In this document: one piece after another, positions 17,628 through 26,426 of the stretch
Layout of the letters: each line of letters opens with the position of its first letter
Numbering within the stretch: the stretch's first letter is position 1
Origin: Candidatus Altimarinota bacterium
GTDB lineage: Bacteria > Patescibacteriota > Gracilibacteria > UBA1369 > UM-FILTER-53-11
Direction of reading: 5' to 3'
Assembly: GCA_018061065.1 (NCBI GenBank)
Contig: JAGOUV010000003.1
Location: forward strand, 1 to 64,000
Length of the DNA stretch: 64,000 nucleotides
The notes under the pieces: model-generated
Databases searched by the model: none
What the model saw: only the letters and a program-made list of their open reading frames with translations
Told to the model about the DNA's origin: nothing
Translations under genes and position numbers: made by a program

Positions 17628-19796
17628 ATGGAAGGCTATCGAGGCGTAACGCTGGCAGCTCAAACACAGACTCCTCTCACCGAGAAGGCGGTTTTTGATA
17701 AAAAGTTGCTCGGACAGGCAGTGAAGGTCAGCGATTCAATTGATCTAAAAGAAGGGCTAGGAGTAAAACCTGAGGGAAGAGAGTGCCCAGAAAATGCTGA
17801 CATTCGCCCTCTTCCTATTGATGAGGTGCGTAATGGAACCGCAGCCCAAACATCATTGGCACTTGGATTATATTCTGGCAAAAATGTTTTAACGATCAAT
17901 CCAGGAAATGCCCGCTATGAGCGCATTCAGGCTGCCGACACAGGAGTGATGATGTTTCGCATTAGAACATACCCGACACCGAACCTATCCAGCATTGAGG
18001 TGCCAGCTGAACGCTTAGCGGAACATGGCGCGACACTCTTTGTAGATGGAGCGAATATTGTGGTCCTATTGAATAATCCATTGGGAACCAATTTTGCGAA
18101 AATTCATGAATCGATCGCCGGCTCAGTGGGAGCTTTTGCGCGAGGAAATGACATTGTAATTTCTGAGCCAATACATCTGCGTCGTGTTCCAGACCTGCAG
18201 CCAATTGCCGATGTGGGAAGAAAAAATACACTCCTATTAAAACACGGCCCGGATAAACCGCCACGCTACACCGAATGTGCGCTGGAGGATCTAAATGCAG
18301 AAATGCTCATCATCGACTACTCAAATGCACGTCCAGGATTTGATGCAGAAAAATTAGCAAACGGACTTCAAATGTCGGGAGCAGATTTTGAGGTACGCCA
18401 CAGCAAGCAAAATAGAAGGGATACAGTGATACTGGTAAAAAGAAATGGCACTAAAACTGGGCCATTCAACTCAGACCTCGGAACACATATTCTGAGTATG
18501 ATGGCACGCAATGGCTTGCAGATCGTATGCGGAAAATTAGCTACGCCAGGAGCACCATCCACACCACCAGCCATAAACCCACAACGACCCGGCTCTACAC
18601 CATCGGCTCCCGCTCGCCCTGCTCAAAAACCACTCGCCACATTACCTCCTGCCGTCCGTGAAACGATCACTCTACCAGAAGGTTGCGAATTCACTGAAGA
18701 TGCGAACGAAGCAAGTGATCTTGTGCTTGAGTTCCAGAGACGAGAAGATCTCGATAGATACATACAACGATCGTTGGGTATTGGCTTTGTTACAGAAGGC
18801 GGACGTGCGATTTCACAGGGACGAAGTAGACTCTTTGGAGCAACGGAATTTGACCGCTTGGATGCCACACACCTTATGGTGCAATTCCCTGAGCATAGTG
18901 AACGTCGGGAGCGCATCTTACAATCTGTTAGAAGTAACCCATCATTTACCGGAGCGGCATTTGTAATGGAATTTGCAGTCACCAAAAGCCCCGTTAAATT
19001 GACGGGGGACCCTGTGCTAAGAGATAGCGATCCAACACCCCCCAAAAAAGCCGCCGAGACAAAGCGCGACCCCCCAACTCCCGACATAGCATCTGAAATG
19101 CCCATCAGCGATTTTGAAAGATACCTACGGGATGAGCGGCTTATTGCAAATTCAACTGCATGGATCACCTCAGCACGAAGATTTGCCATACCCAACGAGG
19201 GATCAGGAGGTGAATCACGGATAAGAGAACGATTGGTGGAAAAAATGGACGAAGAGTTCTGCGTCATCAGCCGGGATGGAATAAGAATTCACTACGAGGA
19301 ACCCATATATATTATTGAATTTCCCAAGTCGGGAGGCAGCACGAGTGAGATTAATAATATGATGAGTAAGTGGGGTCAGCTTGTATTACCATTAGCAACA
19401 AGGGGCATGAGCCATGTGGAGGGAGAAAGTGAGGTAACCGAAAAATTTTTCCCGAGCGAAAAAGGCTATAGCCGCGTCGCAGAAGGATCAGTAACTGAAT
19501 TGACAGAGACGTATCAGATAAAGGAATCTGATGGACTAATCATTGATTGCCAAAATCCTCATACTGCTCAGCGAATCGTCGTTGAGTCGAGTGTAAATTT
19601 CGATTCATATACCGCCCTACTGGAAAACATACGCGTTGTAGGACGTTACATTGTCGTGCGGGATGTTCCACACATAGCAAGAAATTTCTCTGATGTGCTG
19701 ACCTACGCTAAGGTAGAAAAAAATCCCAACGGTGACACAATAAACATGGATACGTTCCCCGTTCAAATCTTCCGCAAAACTAAATCACGTCCTTAA
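17628..19796 (+). CDS. Unknown 722-residue multidomain protein
   Basis: No family recognised. There is no signal peptide or membrane segment, so it is probably cytoplasmic. The chain seems to have several alpha/beta modules of about 90-120 residues separated by Pro-rich linkers (about 308-345 and 470-490). Modules share a loose pattern of a short strand (IVVLLNN, LMVQFPE, IYIIEFP, LIIDCQNP) followed by a helix with Ile/Leu repeats, which may mean diverged internal repeats. It has its own promoter, and its 3' end overlaps the convergent alaS by 17 bp. Confidence 0.65.
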   Translation: MEGYRGVTLAAQTQTPLTEKAVFDKKLLGQAVKVSDSIDLKEGLGVKPEGRECPENADIRPLPIDEVRNGTAAQTSLALGLYSGKNVLTINPGNARYERIQAADTGVMMFRIRTYPTPNLSSIEVPAERLAEHGATLFVDGANIVVLLNNPLGTNFAKIHESIAGSVGAFARGNDIVISEPIHLRRVPDLQPIADVGRKNTLLLKHGPDKPPRYTECALEDLNAEMLIIDYSNARPGFDAEKLANGLQMSGADFEVRHSKQNRRDTVILVKRNGTKTGPFNSDLGTHILSMMARNGLQIVCGKLATPGAPSTPPAINPQRPGSTPSAPARPAQKPLATLPPAVRETITLPEGCEFTEDANEASDLVLEFQRREDLDRYIQRSLGIGFVTEGGRAISQGRSRLFGATEFDRLDATHLMVQFPEHSERRERILQSVRSNPSFTGAAFVMEFAVTKSPVKLTGDPVLRDSDPTPPKKAAETKRDPPTPDIASEMPISDFERYLRDERLIANSTAWITSARRFAIPNEGSGGESRIRERLVEKMDEEFCVISRDGIRIHYEEPIYIIEFPKSGGSTSEINNMMSKWGQLVLPLATRGMSHVEGESEVTEKFFPSEKGYSRVAEGSVTELTETYQIKESDGLIIDCQNPHTAQRIVVESSVNFDSYTALLENIRVVGRYIVVRDVPHIARNFSDVLTYAKVEKNPNGDTINMDTFPVQIFRKTKSRP

Positions 19797-21714
19797 TCCC
19801 CTCCACAATCGCCTTGATACGGCGCACGCCGCGTGAGCAGGCTTCTTCTTTGAGGATTTTGAAATGTTTGAGAACGCCCGTGTGTTCTACATGTGGACCA
19901 CCGCACACTTCTTTACTGTAGTCGCCCATAAAGTAGACTTTTACTTTGTTACCCAGTGAGGCGTATTTGTCCTCAAAAATACCGATTGCACCGCGGGACT
20001 TGGCCTCAGTAACATCAAGAATTTCAAAGTGTATCGGCATATCTTTCTGAATTTGCGTATTCACAATTTCTTCAACTTTTTTGATCTGTTCCGGTGTCAT
20101 CTTGTCGTCCTGAGCAAAGTCAAAGCGCAAACGCTCTTTAGTAATATTTGAACCACGCTGATAAACATGTGTTCCCAAAACATCACGCAATGCCTGGTGC
20201 ACCAAGTGCGTAGCCGTGTGGTGCATCTTGCACTGCTCTGAATCATCCGCCAAACCACCGGAAAATTTCTGTGTAGCACCTGCGCGAGAAAGCTCCTGAT
20301 GTTTTTTAAATGCCAGACCAAAGGCCTTTCTAAATTCATCATGCGAAACGGTATGGCCCTTCTTTGCCAACTCCTCTTCAATCATCTCAAGTGGAAAACC
20401 ATATGTTTCAAATAGATGAAATGCCTCTTCTCCACTAATTTGACCAAGAGACGTGTCAGATTTTTTGTTCTCAATTAATTTATCGAATTCCTTAAGCCCA
20501 TGCTCAAGTGTTCGGCTAAATAATTCTTCCTCACGCTGCAGCTCATCCATAATAAATGCACCGTTGGTCACGAGCTCCGTCCATACATCGCCATAAATTT
20601 TAATGTACTCAGCAGCAATCAACGGTGTGAAATGCCCCTGAATACCAATCTGTTTTCCGTGACGTACCGCGCGACGAATCAAACGGCGCACGATATATCC
20701 CTGATCTACATTCGATGGCGAAACCCCCATCTTATCACCCAAAATAAAGGTCGCTGCACGGAGGTGATCCGCAATAATGCGCACAGAAACGGCAATGTCT
20801 TCGGGAATTTTTCCGTCACTCGATTCACGGCTCGCCTTCTCCAAAATCACACGCACCGCAGACCAGAACAACTCTGTTTCAAATGGTGATTCTTTGCCCT
20901 GTAGAATCGCCGTCACGCGCTCCAAGCCCATGCCCGTATCCACATTTTGCTGTGCGAGCGGCTCAAAAACACCCTCGCCTTTTTTGTTGTACTGCATGAA
21001 AACGTCATTCCAAATTTCCACATAACGGCCACAGTCACAGGCAACGTCACAGTGAGGCTGAGAAACACGGCCGCCTTCTTTGTGTAAGGTCGAATTTTCT
21101 TTGTATCCGGGTAACTCATAACACACATCATAAAACATCTCAGTATCTGGACCACATGGCCCTGTCTGACCAGCTGGACCCCACCAGTTTTTCTTTTTAG
21201 GCAAAAAATAAATGCGATTTTCTGGAATTCCGTGACCCTCCTTTGTCTTTTGTGAAAGCCAAATATTCTTAGACTCCTCGTCTTTAGGTGCGTCTTTATC
21301 TCCCTCAAAACATGAAACCGACAACCGCTCAACCGGCAATCCTAGGCCTCCCTCTTCCCATGGTGTCGTCATCAACTTGAAGCTCATCTCAATCGCCAAT
21401 TCTTTAAAATAATCTCCCAATGACCAGTTACCCAACATCTCAAAAAACGTACAGTGCGTAGCATCCCCCACCTCATCAATATCATCGGTACGTACACATT
21501 TCTGTGAATTCACTAAGCGCGTTCCCTGGGGATGTGGCTCACCCATAAGAAACGGCACGAGCGGATGCATACCCGCAGTGGTAAAGAGCACCGTTGGATC
21601 ATTTTCTGGGATCACCGAACTGCTGGCAATTTCCTTATGCGCGTAGTTTTTTACAAAAAAGTCGATATAGCGACGTCTGATCTCGTTTGCCGTAGGCCGT
21701 TTAGTAGTCATCAT
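19780..21714 (-). CDS. alaS: Alanyl-tRNA synthetase lacking the C-Ala domain
   Basis: Charges tRNA-Ala. The 644 residues include the class II catalytic core (RRYIDFFVKNYAHKE, TTAGMHPLVPFLMGEPHPQG, FEMLGNWSLGDYFK), the tRNA-recognition region and the editing domain with HTATHLVHQALRD and CGGPHVEHTG. It ends there, about 200-230 residues short of usual bacterial AlaRS, without the C-terminal DHHA1/C-Ala region. The end is a clean stop and no C-Ala coding is seen downstream, so this looks like a natural short form. A TTGCCT-17-TAGAAT promoter ends 9 bases before the ATG. Confidence 0.93.
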   Translation of the reverse strand: MMTTKRPTANEIRRRYIDFFVKNYAHKEIASSSVIPENDPTVLFTTAGMHPLVPFLMGEPHPQGTRLVNSQKCVRTDDIDEVGDATHCTFFEMLGNWSLGDYFKELAIEMSFKLMTTPWEEGGLGLPVERLSVSCFEGDKDAPKDEESKNIWLSQKTKEGHGIPENRIYFLPKKKNWWGPAGQTGPCGPDTEMFYDVCYELPGYKENSTLHKEGGRVSQPHCDVACDCGRYVEIWNDVFMQYNKKGEGVFEPLAQQNVDTGMGLERVTAILQGKESPFETELFWSAVRVILEKASRESSDGKIPEDIAVSVRIIADHLRAATFILGDKMGVSPSNVDQGYIVRRLIRRAVRHGKQIGIQGHFTPLIAAEYIKIYGDVWTELVTNGAFIMDELQREEELFSRTLEHGLKEFDKLIENKKSDTSLGQISGEEAFHLFETYGFPLEMIEEELAKKGHTVSHDEFRKAFGLAFKKHQELSRAGATQKFSGGLADDSEQCKMHHTATHLVHQALRDVLGTHVYQRGSNITKERLRFDFAQDDKMTPEQIKKVEEIVNTQIQKDMPIHFEILDVTEAKSRGAIGIFEDKYASLGNKVKVYFMGDYSKEVCGGPHVEHTGVLKHFKILKEEACSRGVRRIKAIVEGIKDVI

Positions 21715-21723
21715 AGTAGCGAA

Positions 21724-21752
21724 ATTCTAACAAGGCAGCCGCCAGGAGGCAA
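21724..21752 (-). promoter_or_regulatory. Promoter of alaS
   Basis: Minus strand TTGCCT (21747-21752), 17-base spacer, TAGAAT (21724-21729) preceded by TGT. Nine bases separate it from the alaS ATG, so the mRNA should be nearly leaderless. Confidence 0.6.
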
Positions 21753-21765
21753 TAGCACCGGTTTC

Positions 21766-21774
21766 TGCTAAAAT
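21766..21774 (+). promoter_or_regulatory. Extended -10 promoter of the 512-residue protein gene
   Basis: TGC-TAAAAT ends 6 bases before the GTG at 21781, pointing to a leaderless GTG start. No convincing -35 is seen. Confidence 0.5.
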
Positions 21775-21780
21775 AGCCAG

Positions 21781-23319
21781 GTGCAAGAATATACTCCCCA
21801 TATCATAGAAAAACCCGAGGCATCTGCCGCATCCCTTGAACGTCTTGATCGTGCACGCATATTGATTATGGGGGGGCTTTGTACTTTGTTGCTTATCGTC
21901 GGCTATTTTTCACTCGCACCGCAACCTATCAAGGGCGTTTCAGAATTTATCCTTGCTCAACGTACCCTGTTATACATCCAGATGGCACCGACCGTTCCTC
22001 CACAAGTTGCGGATTTTTTAGACAAAACACTTGAAGCGGATTACACAAAAACAATACAACCGCTCGTCACGCAACTTACCTTACTCTCACTACAACAGGA
22101 TCAGTCTGCCGAAAGTATTTTAGTACTTGATAGCGAACAACCGCAGGAGGTGCTTGCAAAACTGAATGAATCTTCTGACCATCAAAAAACTGACCTCGCG
22201 ATTAAAAATGCCACGTATACGGCATATATCGGCAAGAATAATGTGATTACTCAAAACGGCTCTTATATCATCATCACACCAAGCATTCAGGCGTTACAAC
22301 GTATCTTGGAAGGGATTCATGCGCCCGTGGGAGGCACCCTCAACAACGACCCCGATTTTGCGCGCCTCGTACATGAATTACCCGAGCCTTATTTTATTTT
22401 TGGGCGACCGGGAGACATCTCCGATTACATTACTCAATTAAGTTCACTCTATCTTCCCACGCCGTTACTGCAAGATCTTTCATATCGGGCCGTGGGCATA
22501 GGAGCACGTTATGAAAACAATGTTTTATTGGGAAAAATGATTGGCTTGCTGCCCACCTCTCTACAACGCGCAGAAGAAAAGGCATATCGTGCCATTTTAT
22601 TACCCTATATTCCCCTCGACACCGAACTGTTAATTGGCGGACAACAACTTAATACTCAGCTGGAAAAAAGCGCTCCTCACGGCAACGAACTCAATCGCAT
22701 TATTGAAAATACCATCTCCACTTACCTGCCTGGCAGTGATGCAGAGAAAGAAATTTATCCACTTATGGATGATGAGTTCGCCTTCAGTAAAAATGCAGAG
22801 ACATGGGCTTTCTTGCTTCAACTCAACACACGCCATGAAAATGAGCTCGTGAATGTACTATGGGATCGATTTTTAACAGGCGCACAACTATTACGTACGA
22901 CACAAAAACCGGTAACTATCGTAGACGGCACCGAGGGCGAGGAGCTTTTTCCTGCGGAAACAAAACTTACTGACACGACCATTACCTTCCAAGACATAAT
23001 AATCCACCAACTTGATTTAGGAAAAGATGGGCAGTTATTTCAAGCGGTCGCACAGGACAAATTATTATTAAGTAACGACCTTGAGCAGATTAAAAAAATT
23101 ATTGTACTGACACAGGAACTGGGGCATAGCACACGCGAAAGTGAGCTCTACACCAAAATGCTTCAACCGATTCTTAAAAATCCTGAGCTCTTTGGAGCTG
23201 GCTATATGAACCTGAGCCAAAACGCACCGTATATTCTGCATGGATTAAAAAGCACTTTTGGATTTTCAAAACGCACGTTCACCGATTATATCGAAACACA
23301 ATTTTCGCTGGCCCTCTAA
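21781..23319 (+). CDS. Envelope protein, possibly DUF3352-like
   Basis: A 512-residue protein with a single membrane segment near the N-terminus (about residues 28-48, RILIMGGLCTLLLIVGYFSL) and a large, probably extracytoplasmic domain. The layout (anchor, then repeated alpha/beta units with LVHELPEPYFIFGRPGD and MLQPILKNPELFGAGYMNL) resembles DUF3352-type proteins, but this is tentative. It starts at GTG 21781, supported by the promoter. The DUF4012 gene follows after 11 bases, so both are likely made together. Confidence 0.7.
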   Translation: MQEYTPHIIEKPEASAASLERLDRARILIMGGLCTLLLIVGYFSLAPQPIKGVSEFILAQRTLLYIQMAPTVPPQVADFLDKTLEADYTKTIQPLVTQLTLLSLQQDQSAESILVLDSEQPQEVLAKLNESSDHQKTDLAIKNATYTAYIGKNNVITQNGSYIIITPSIQALQRILEGIHAPVGGTLNNDPDFARLVHELPEPYFIFGRPGDISDYITQLSSLYLPTPLLQDLSYRAVGIGARYENNVLLGKMIGLLPTSLQRAEEKAYRAILLPYIPLDTELLIGGQQLNTQLEKSAPHGNELNRIIENTISTYLPGSDAEKEIYPLMDDEFAFSKNAETWAFLLQLNTRHENELVNVLWDRFLTGAQLLRTTQKPVTIVDGTEGEELFPAETKLTDTTITFQDIIIHQLDLGKDGQLFQAVAQDKLLLSNDLEQIKKIIVLTQELGHSTRESELYTKMLQPILKNPELFGAGYMNLSQNAPYILHGLKSTFGFSKRTFTDYIETQFSLAL

Positions 23320-23330
23320 ACTGCTGACCT

Positions 23331-25451
23331 ATGATTTTCCGCGATATAATTTCACGACTCAATAGCGAGCTGAAAAAAGTTCCGGATATCGTATCGCTAA
23401 AAAACACATTTCGTCCTAAACACGCGACTCCAGTTGGGAAAGTGGCACAAAATAAAACGATGCGTGGACCGATTATTATCCCACCACATCAACCTCACCA
23501 GAAAAGACGGGCACGGCATTTGGCGTATCTTTTTATTGGTACATTTTCAGTTATTTTAATTATAGCTGGCATATCTCTCGTACATCGCGGCTGGCTTTTT
23601 GAAAGCGAAATAAAGCAAAAAGTGAAAAACAGTTTTACGCTTATCGCGAGCGGCATGCAGGCGTTACAAGCGGGAGCGTTAGACGAGGCACGCACTACAT
23701 TTCAGAAATCTGCGGATTCATTTGAGAAGATCGATGAACAGGCTTGGTTTGCACAGATAACAGAAAAAAATCAGGTGAGTCAGGATGCAGCGCTCAAAAG
23801 TATCTCGGCAATTATTGTAATGGGAAGTGAGTTGAGTAAAGCTGGTAGTGCAGGCGTCGATCTCACCGAGCACCTAAAAAAAACCGAAAGCCTTTTCATG
23901 CATCAATTTACGCCAAGTGGCCTGGTAAGTGCCTCACGGCCGTCTATCACGATGGAACTCGCCCAGGCACAACCCTCAATTATAAACGTCGGACAGGCAC
24001 TACAGCACGCCCAGGACGCAGCAAGAAATATCGACGAGAGCTTGGTACCTACTACACTTAAAAATGAGTTTAATTTTGCGCAGAGTGCACTGACCAGCGC
24101 AACGACACTTTTTGGTAATCTTGATACTCATCTGCCCGCGCTCCTTGAACTGCTCGGCGACAAAGAGCCTCATTCGTATCTCGTGTTATTGCAAAACAGC
24201 GGTGAGCTACGTGCCACCGGCGGATTTATTGGAAATATTATGTTAGTTGAAGTGAATGATGGGTACATTACGAAGTCGGAAATTCACGATGTATACAAAT
24301 TCGACCATCAGCTAACCGAACGCATAGAACCTCCTGCCGAAATCAAACCCGTAAGTGATTTCCTGTTTTTGCGCGATTCAAATTATTCTGCCGACTTCCC
24401 CCTTTCCGCACAACGCGCAGCAGAATTTTTAGAAAAAGAAAATGGACCAGGCGTAGATAGTGTCATCGCGATAAATGAGCAATTACTGATAGATGTCTTG
24501 CGCATTACCGGCCCCATATCTGTTCCGGGCCTGAGCGCTCCGATCACTGCAGAAAATTTCTATCCGGTGATCTCATACATGGTGGAAAGTAAGGCAAATG
24601 GAAATGAAGACCCAAAGGCAATTGTGCGCGAAATGTTTCCCGTGGTGCTGCAAAAGCTCTTTGAGCAGCCAAAAGACAAAGTAGGCGCCGCATTAGTTCA
24701 GCTTGGTCTCAAGCGACTGCGTTCAAAAGATATTTTGTTTTACTCAAAAAATGAAGCCGTAGAAAAATTTTTCCAACAACTTGGTGGCAGTGGCGCATTT
24801 ATTACACAGACAAAAGATCCAACTGATATCCTGAATATTTCCCACACCTCAATCGGAGGGAACAAAACAGACGCTTTTATACACGAAGATGTGACCCATA
24901 CTACCTACATACAGGACAACGGGGCGATCGAAGACGAGCTGACGATCACGCGCAAAAACACCTGGAATAACGCGGCATATCGAACACTAGAAAAATATAT
25001 CAAACCATTTGGATTTAAAAAAATAGATCCCGAGGTGCTCTCTATATTAGGGACTGATGAAAACGTTCATCTTCTGCGCATATATGTCCCTACGGGCTCC
25101 ACCATTATAAGCTCAATAAATGGAAATATAGCGGCTCACTACGATGACGAGCTAAAATCCACCTACTTCTCTGCGGTTATCGGCGCAACGCCGGGCGAGA
25201 GCAGCAGTATCACCGTACGCTACCGCCTTCCTTACAAATTGCGTTTTGTACCGATTGACCAGTACACGCTACGTCTACAAAAACAACCGGGACAGCAAAA
25301 TATTGTCTTACATAAAAAAATAATCGCTGGTAACGAGCTCAGCATAAAAGATACTTTTCCTCAAACGAATGCCAACGTAAGCGAAAGTGTTTGGGAGCTC
25401 AATCAAAACTGGGAGAGCGACGTGGAAATTCGCGCAGCAATTAGTAATTAG
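23331..25451 (+). CDS. DUF4012 envelope protein
   Basis: A 706-residue protein typical of CPR genomes. It has a basic cytoplasmic N-terminus, one membrane segment at about residues 66-86 and a long extracytoplasmic part. The DUF4012 core is at about 270-420, with YLVLLQNSGELRATGGFIGN, FLFLRDSNYSADFP and the following ITGPI segment. The role is unknown; the domain is often seen in proteins tied to cell-surface polysaccharide or adhesion. It shares an operon with the preceding gene, and the stop overlaps the convergent CofE-like gene by 4 bp. Confidence 0.88.
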   Translation: MIFRDIISRLNSELKKVPDIVSLKNTFRPKHATPVGKVAQNKTMRGPIIIPPHQPHQKRRARHLAYLFIGTFSVILIIAGISLVHRGWLFESEIKQKVKNSFTLIASGMQALQAGALDEARTTFQKSADSFEKIDEQAWFAQITEKNQVSQDAALKSISAIIVMGSELSKAGSAGVDLTEHLKKTESLFMHQFTPSGLVSASRPSITMELAQAQPSIINVGQALQHAQDAARNIDESLVPTTLKNEFNFAQSALTSATTLFGNLDTHLPALLELLGDKEPHSYLVLLQNSGELRATGGFIGNIMLVEVNDGYITKSEIHDVYKFDHQLTERIEPPAEIKPVSDFLFLRDSNYSADFPLSAQRAAEFLEKENGPGVDSVIAINEQLLIDVLRITGPISVPGLSAPITAENFYPVISYMVESKANGNEDPKAIVREMFPVVLQKLFEQPKDKVGAALVQLGLKRLRSKDILFYSKNEAVEKFFQQLGGSGAFITQTKDPTDILNISHTSIGGNKTDAFIHEDVTHTTYIQDNGAIEDELTITRKNTWNNAAYRTLEKYIKPFGFKKIDPEVLSILGTDENVHLLRIYVPTGSTIISSINGNIAAHYDDELKSTYFSAVIGATPGESSSITVRYRLPYKLRFVPIDQYTLRLQKQPGQQNIVLHKKIIAGNELSIKDTFPQTNANVSESVWELNQNWESDVEIRAAISN

Positions 25452-26215
25452 AAATTGAGCACGCCCGAAAAGATATCATCCTTAAGAGTCACAAAGGTTT
25501 TTGAGCTATCGACTTTTTTATTTGTAAAATGTACGGGCGCCGCACGCACGAGCACAAAGGGTGTTTTTTCGGCGCCCTCCCCCATCACCAACTGGCTTGC
25601 TGATGCCAAATTATCTGCCACCGCCTTTTGCGTCACATGCAATGTATTCCCCATAAGATCTTTTGTTCCGCGCACATCTTCTATCCCCTCAAAACCCGCC
25701 CACGCCAACGCTATTCCCGTTGTTCCCCAACGTAATGGCTGGCAATGTGAATCAATAATAACGACACCGATTTTTTTTAGCCCATACTTTTTCTTTAAAG
25801 CATTCCACAGTTCACGCGCTGTCTCCCACGGCTTATTGGGCCACAATATTGCCTTTCCCTTTTCAACATTGGATAGATCAATTCCCGCCGCCGGAATTAA
25901 TATATGATCTTTTAACGCAAGCAACATATTCCCCGGCATCACTTTGTCGGCCTCTCGCAGCACCAGCTCCACCACGCGTGGGTCTTCCTTCCCTTTTCCA
26001 TAACGACTCAATTTTAGTTTCCTGGCACGCGGAGACGGTATCACCGAATCCAACTCCACTACTCGTCCCTGGGTAACTGCTACTACTTTTGAGCTCACTA
26101 CAAAAATATCTCCTTCTTTTACCGCCACCTTTGCTCGGGAAACCGCCTTGAGAATAACCTCAAAAAGATCGTTTTTCGGCATAATTAATTGTGACTTCAA
26201 TCTGATTAATTCCAT
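25448..26215 (-). CDS. CofE-like gamma-glutamyl ligase (F420-0:gamma-glutamyl ligase family)
   Basis: CofE adds glutamate to coenzyme F420-0 with GTP. The 255-residue protein follows the fold: GDIFVVSSKVVAVTQGRVVEL near the N-terminus, ILIPAAGIDLSNVE, GVVIIDSHCQPLRWGTTGIALAWAGFEG and the C-terminal ADNLASASQLVMGEGAE. No other F420 gene is in the window, and CPR bacteria are not known to make F420, so the acceptor may be a different molecule (another glutamylated cofactor or peptide). Substrate is therefore open; family assignment is firm. Confidence 0.88.
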   Translation of the reverse strand: MELIRLKSQLIMPKNDLFEVILKAVSRAKVAVKEGDIFVVSSKVVAVTQGRVVELDSVIPSPRARKLKLSRYGKGKEDPRVVELVLREADKVMPGNMLLALKDHILIPAAGIDLSNVEKGKAILWPNKPWETARELWNALKKKYGLKKIGVVIIDSHCQPLRWGTTGIALAWAGFEGIEDVRGTKDLMGNTLHVTQKAVADNLASASQLVMGEGAEKTPFVLVRAAPVHFTNKKVDSSKTFVTLKDDIFSGVLNF

Positions 26216-26375
26216 ATCTACAAGCTAAGTCTATTCTATCTTCTTGCGATAAAAATAGAAATTGATAAGATTACATGATTTTTAAAGATATTATTGATCT
26301 TTAGAAATCCAAACAAAAAAGGAAGACAAAAACAAAGAAAACTAAAACACACAAAAAGCAAAAAAACAATAAAAT

Positions 26376-26408
26376 AAAAGGCCCCACCTATGTAAGGAGG
26401 AGCCTTTT
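26376..26408 (-). terminator. Terminator of the Gly-rich protein gene
   Basis: Inverted repeat of 13 bases per arm (26376-26388 and 26396-26408) with one wobble and one mismatch, followed on the minus strand by TTTTATTTTATT. It lies just past the stop of the 505-residue protein. Confidence 0.8.
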
Positions 26409-26426
26409 GTTGTGTTTAAAATAGAA

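Noticed and set aside
26282-26302. TAAAGAT/ATCTTTA hairpin between the CofE-like and Gly-rich genes
   Set aside because: AT-only 7-bp stem without U-tract in a very AT-rich stretch; likely chance.
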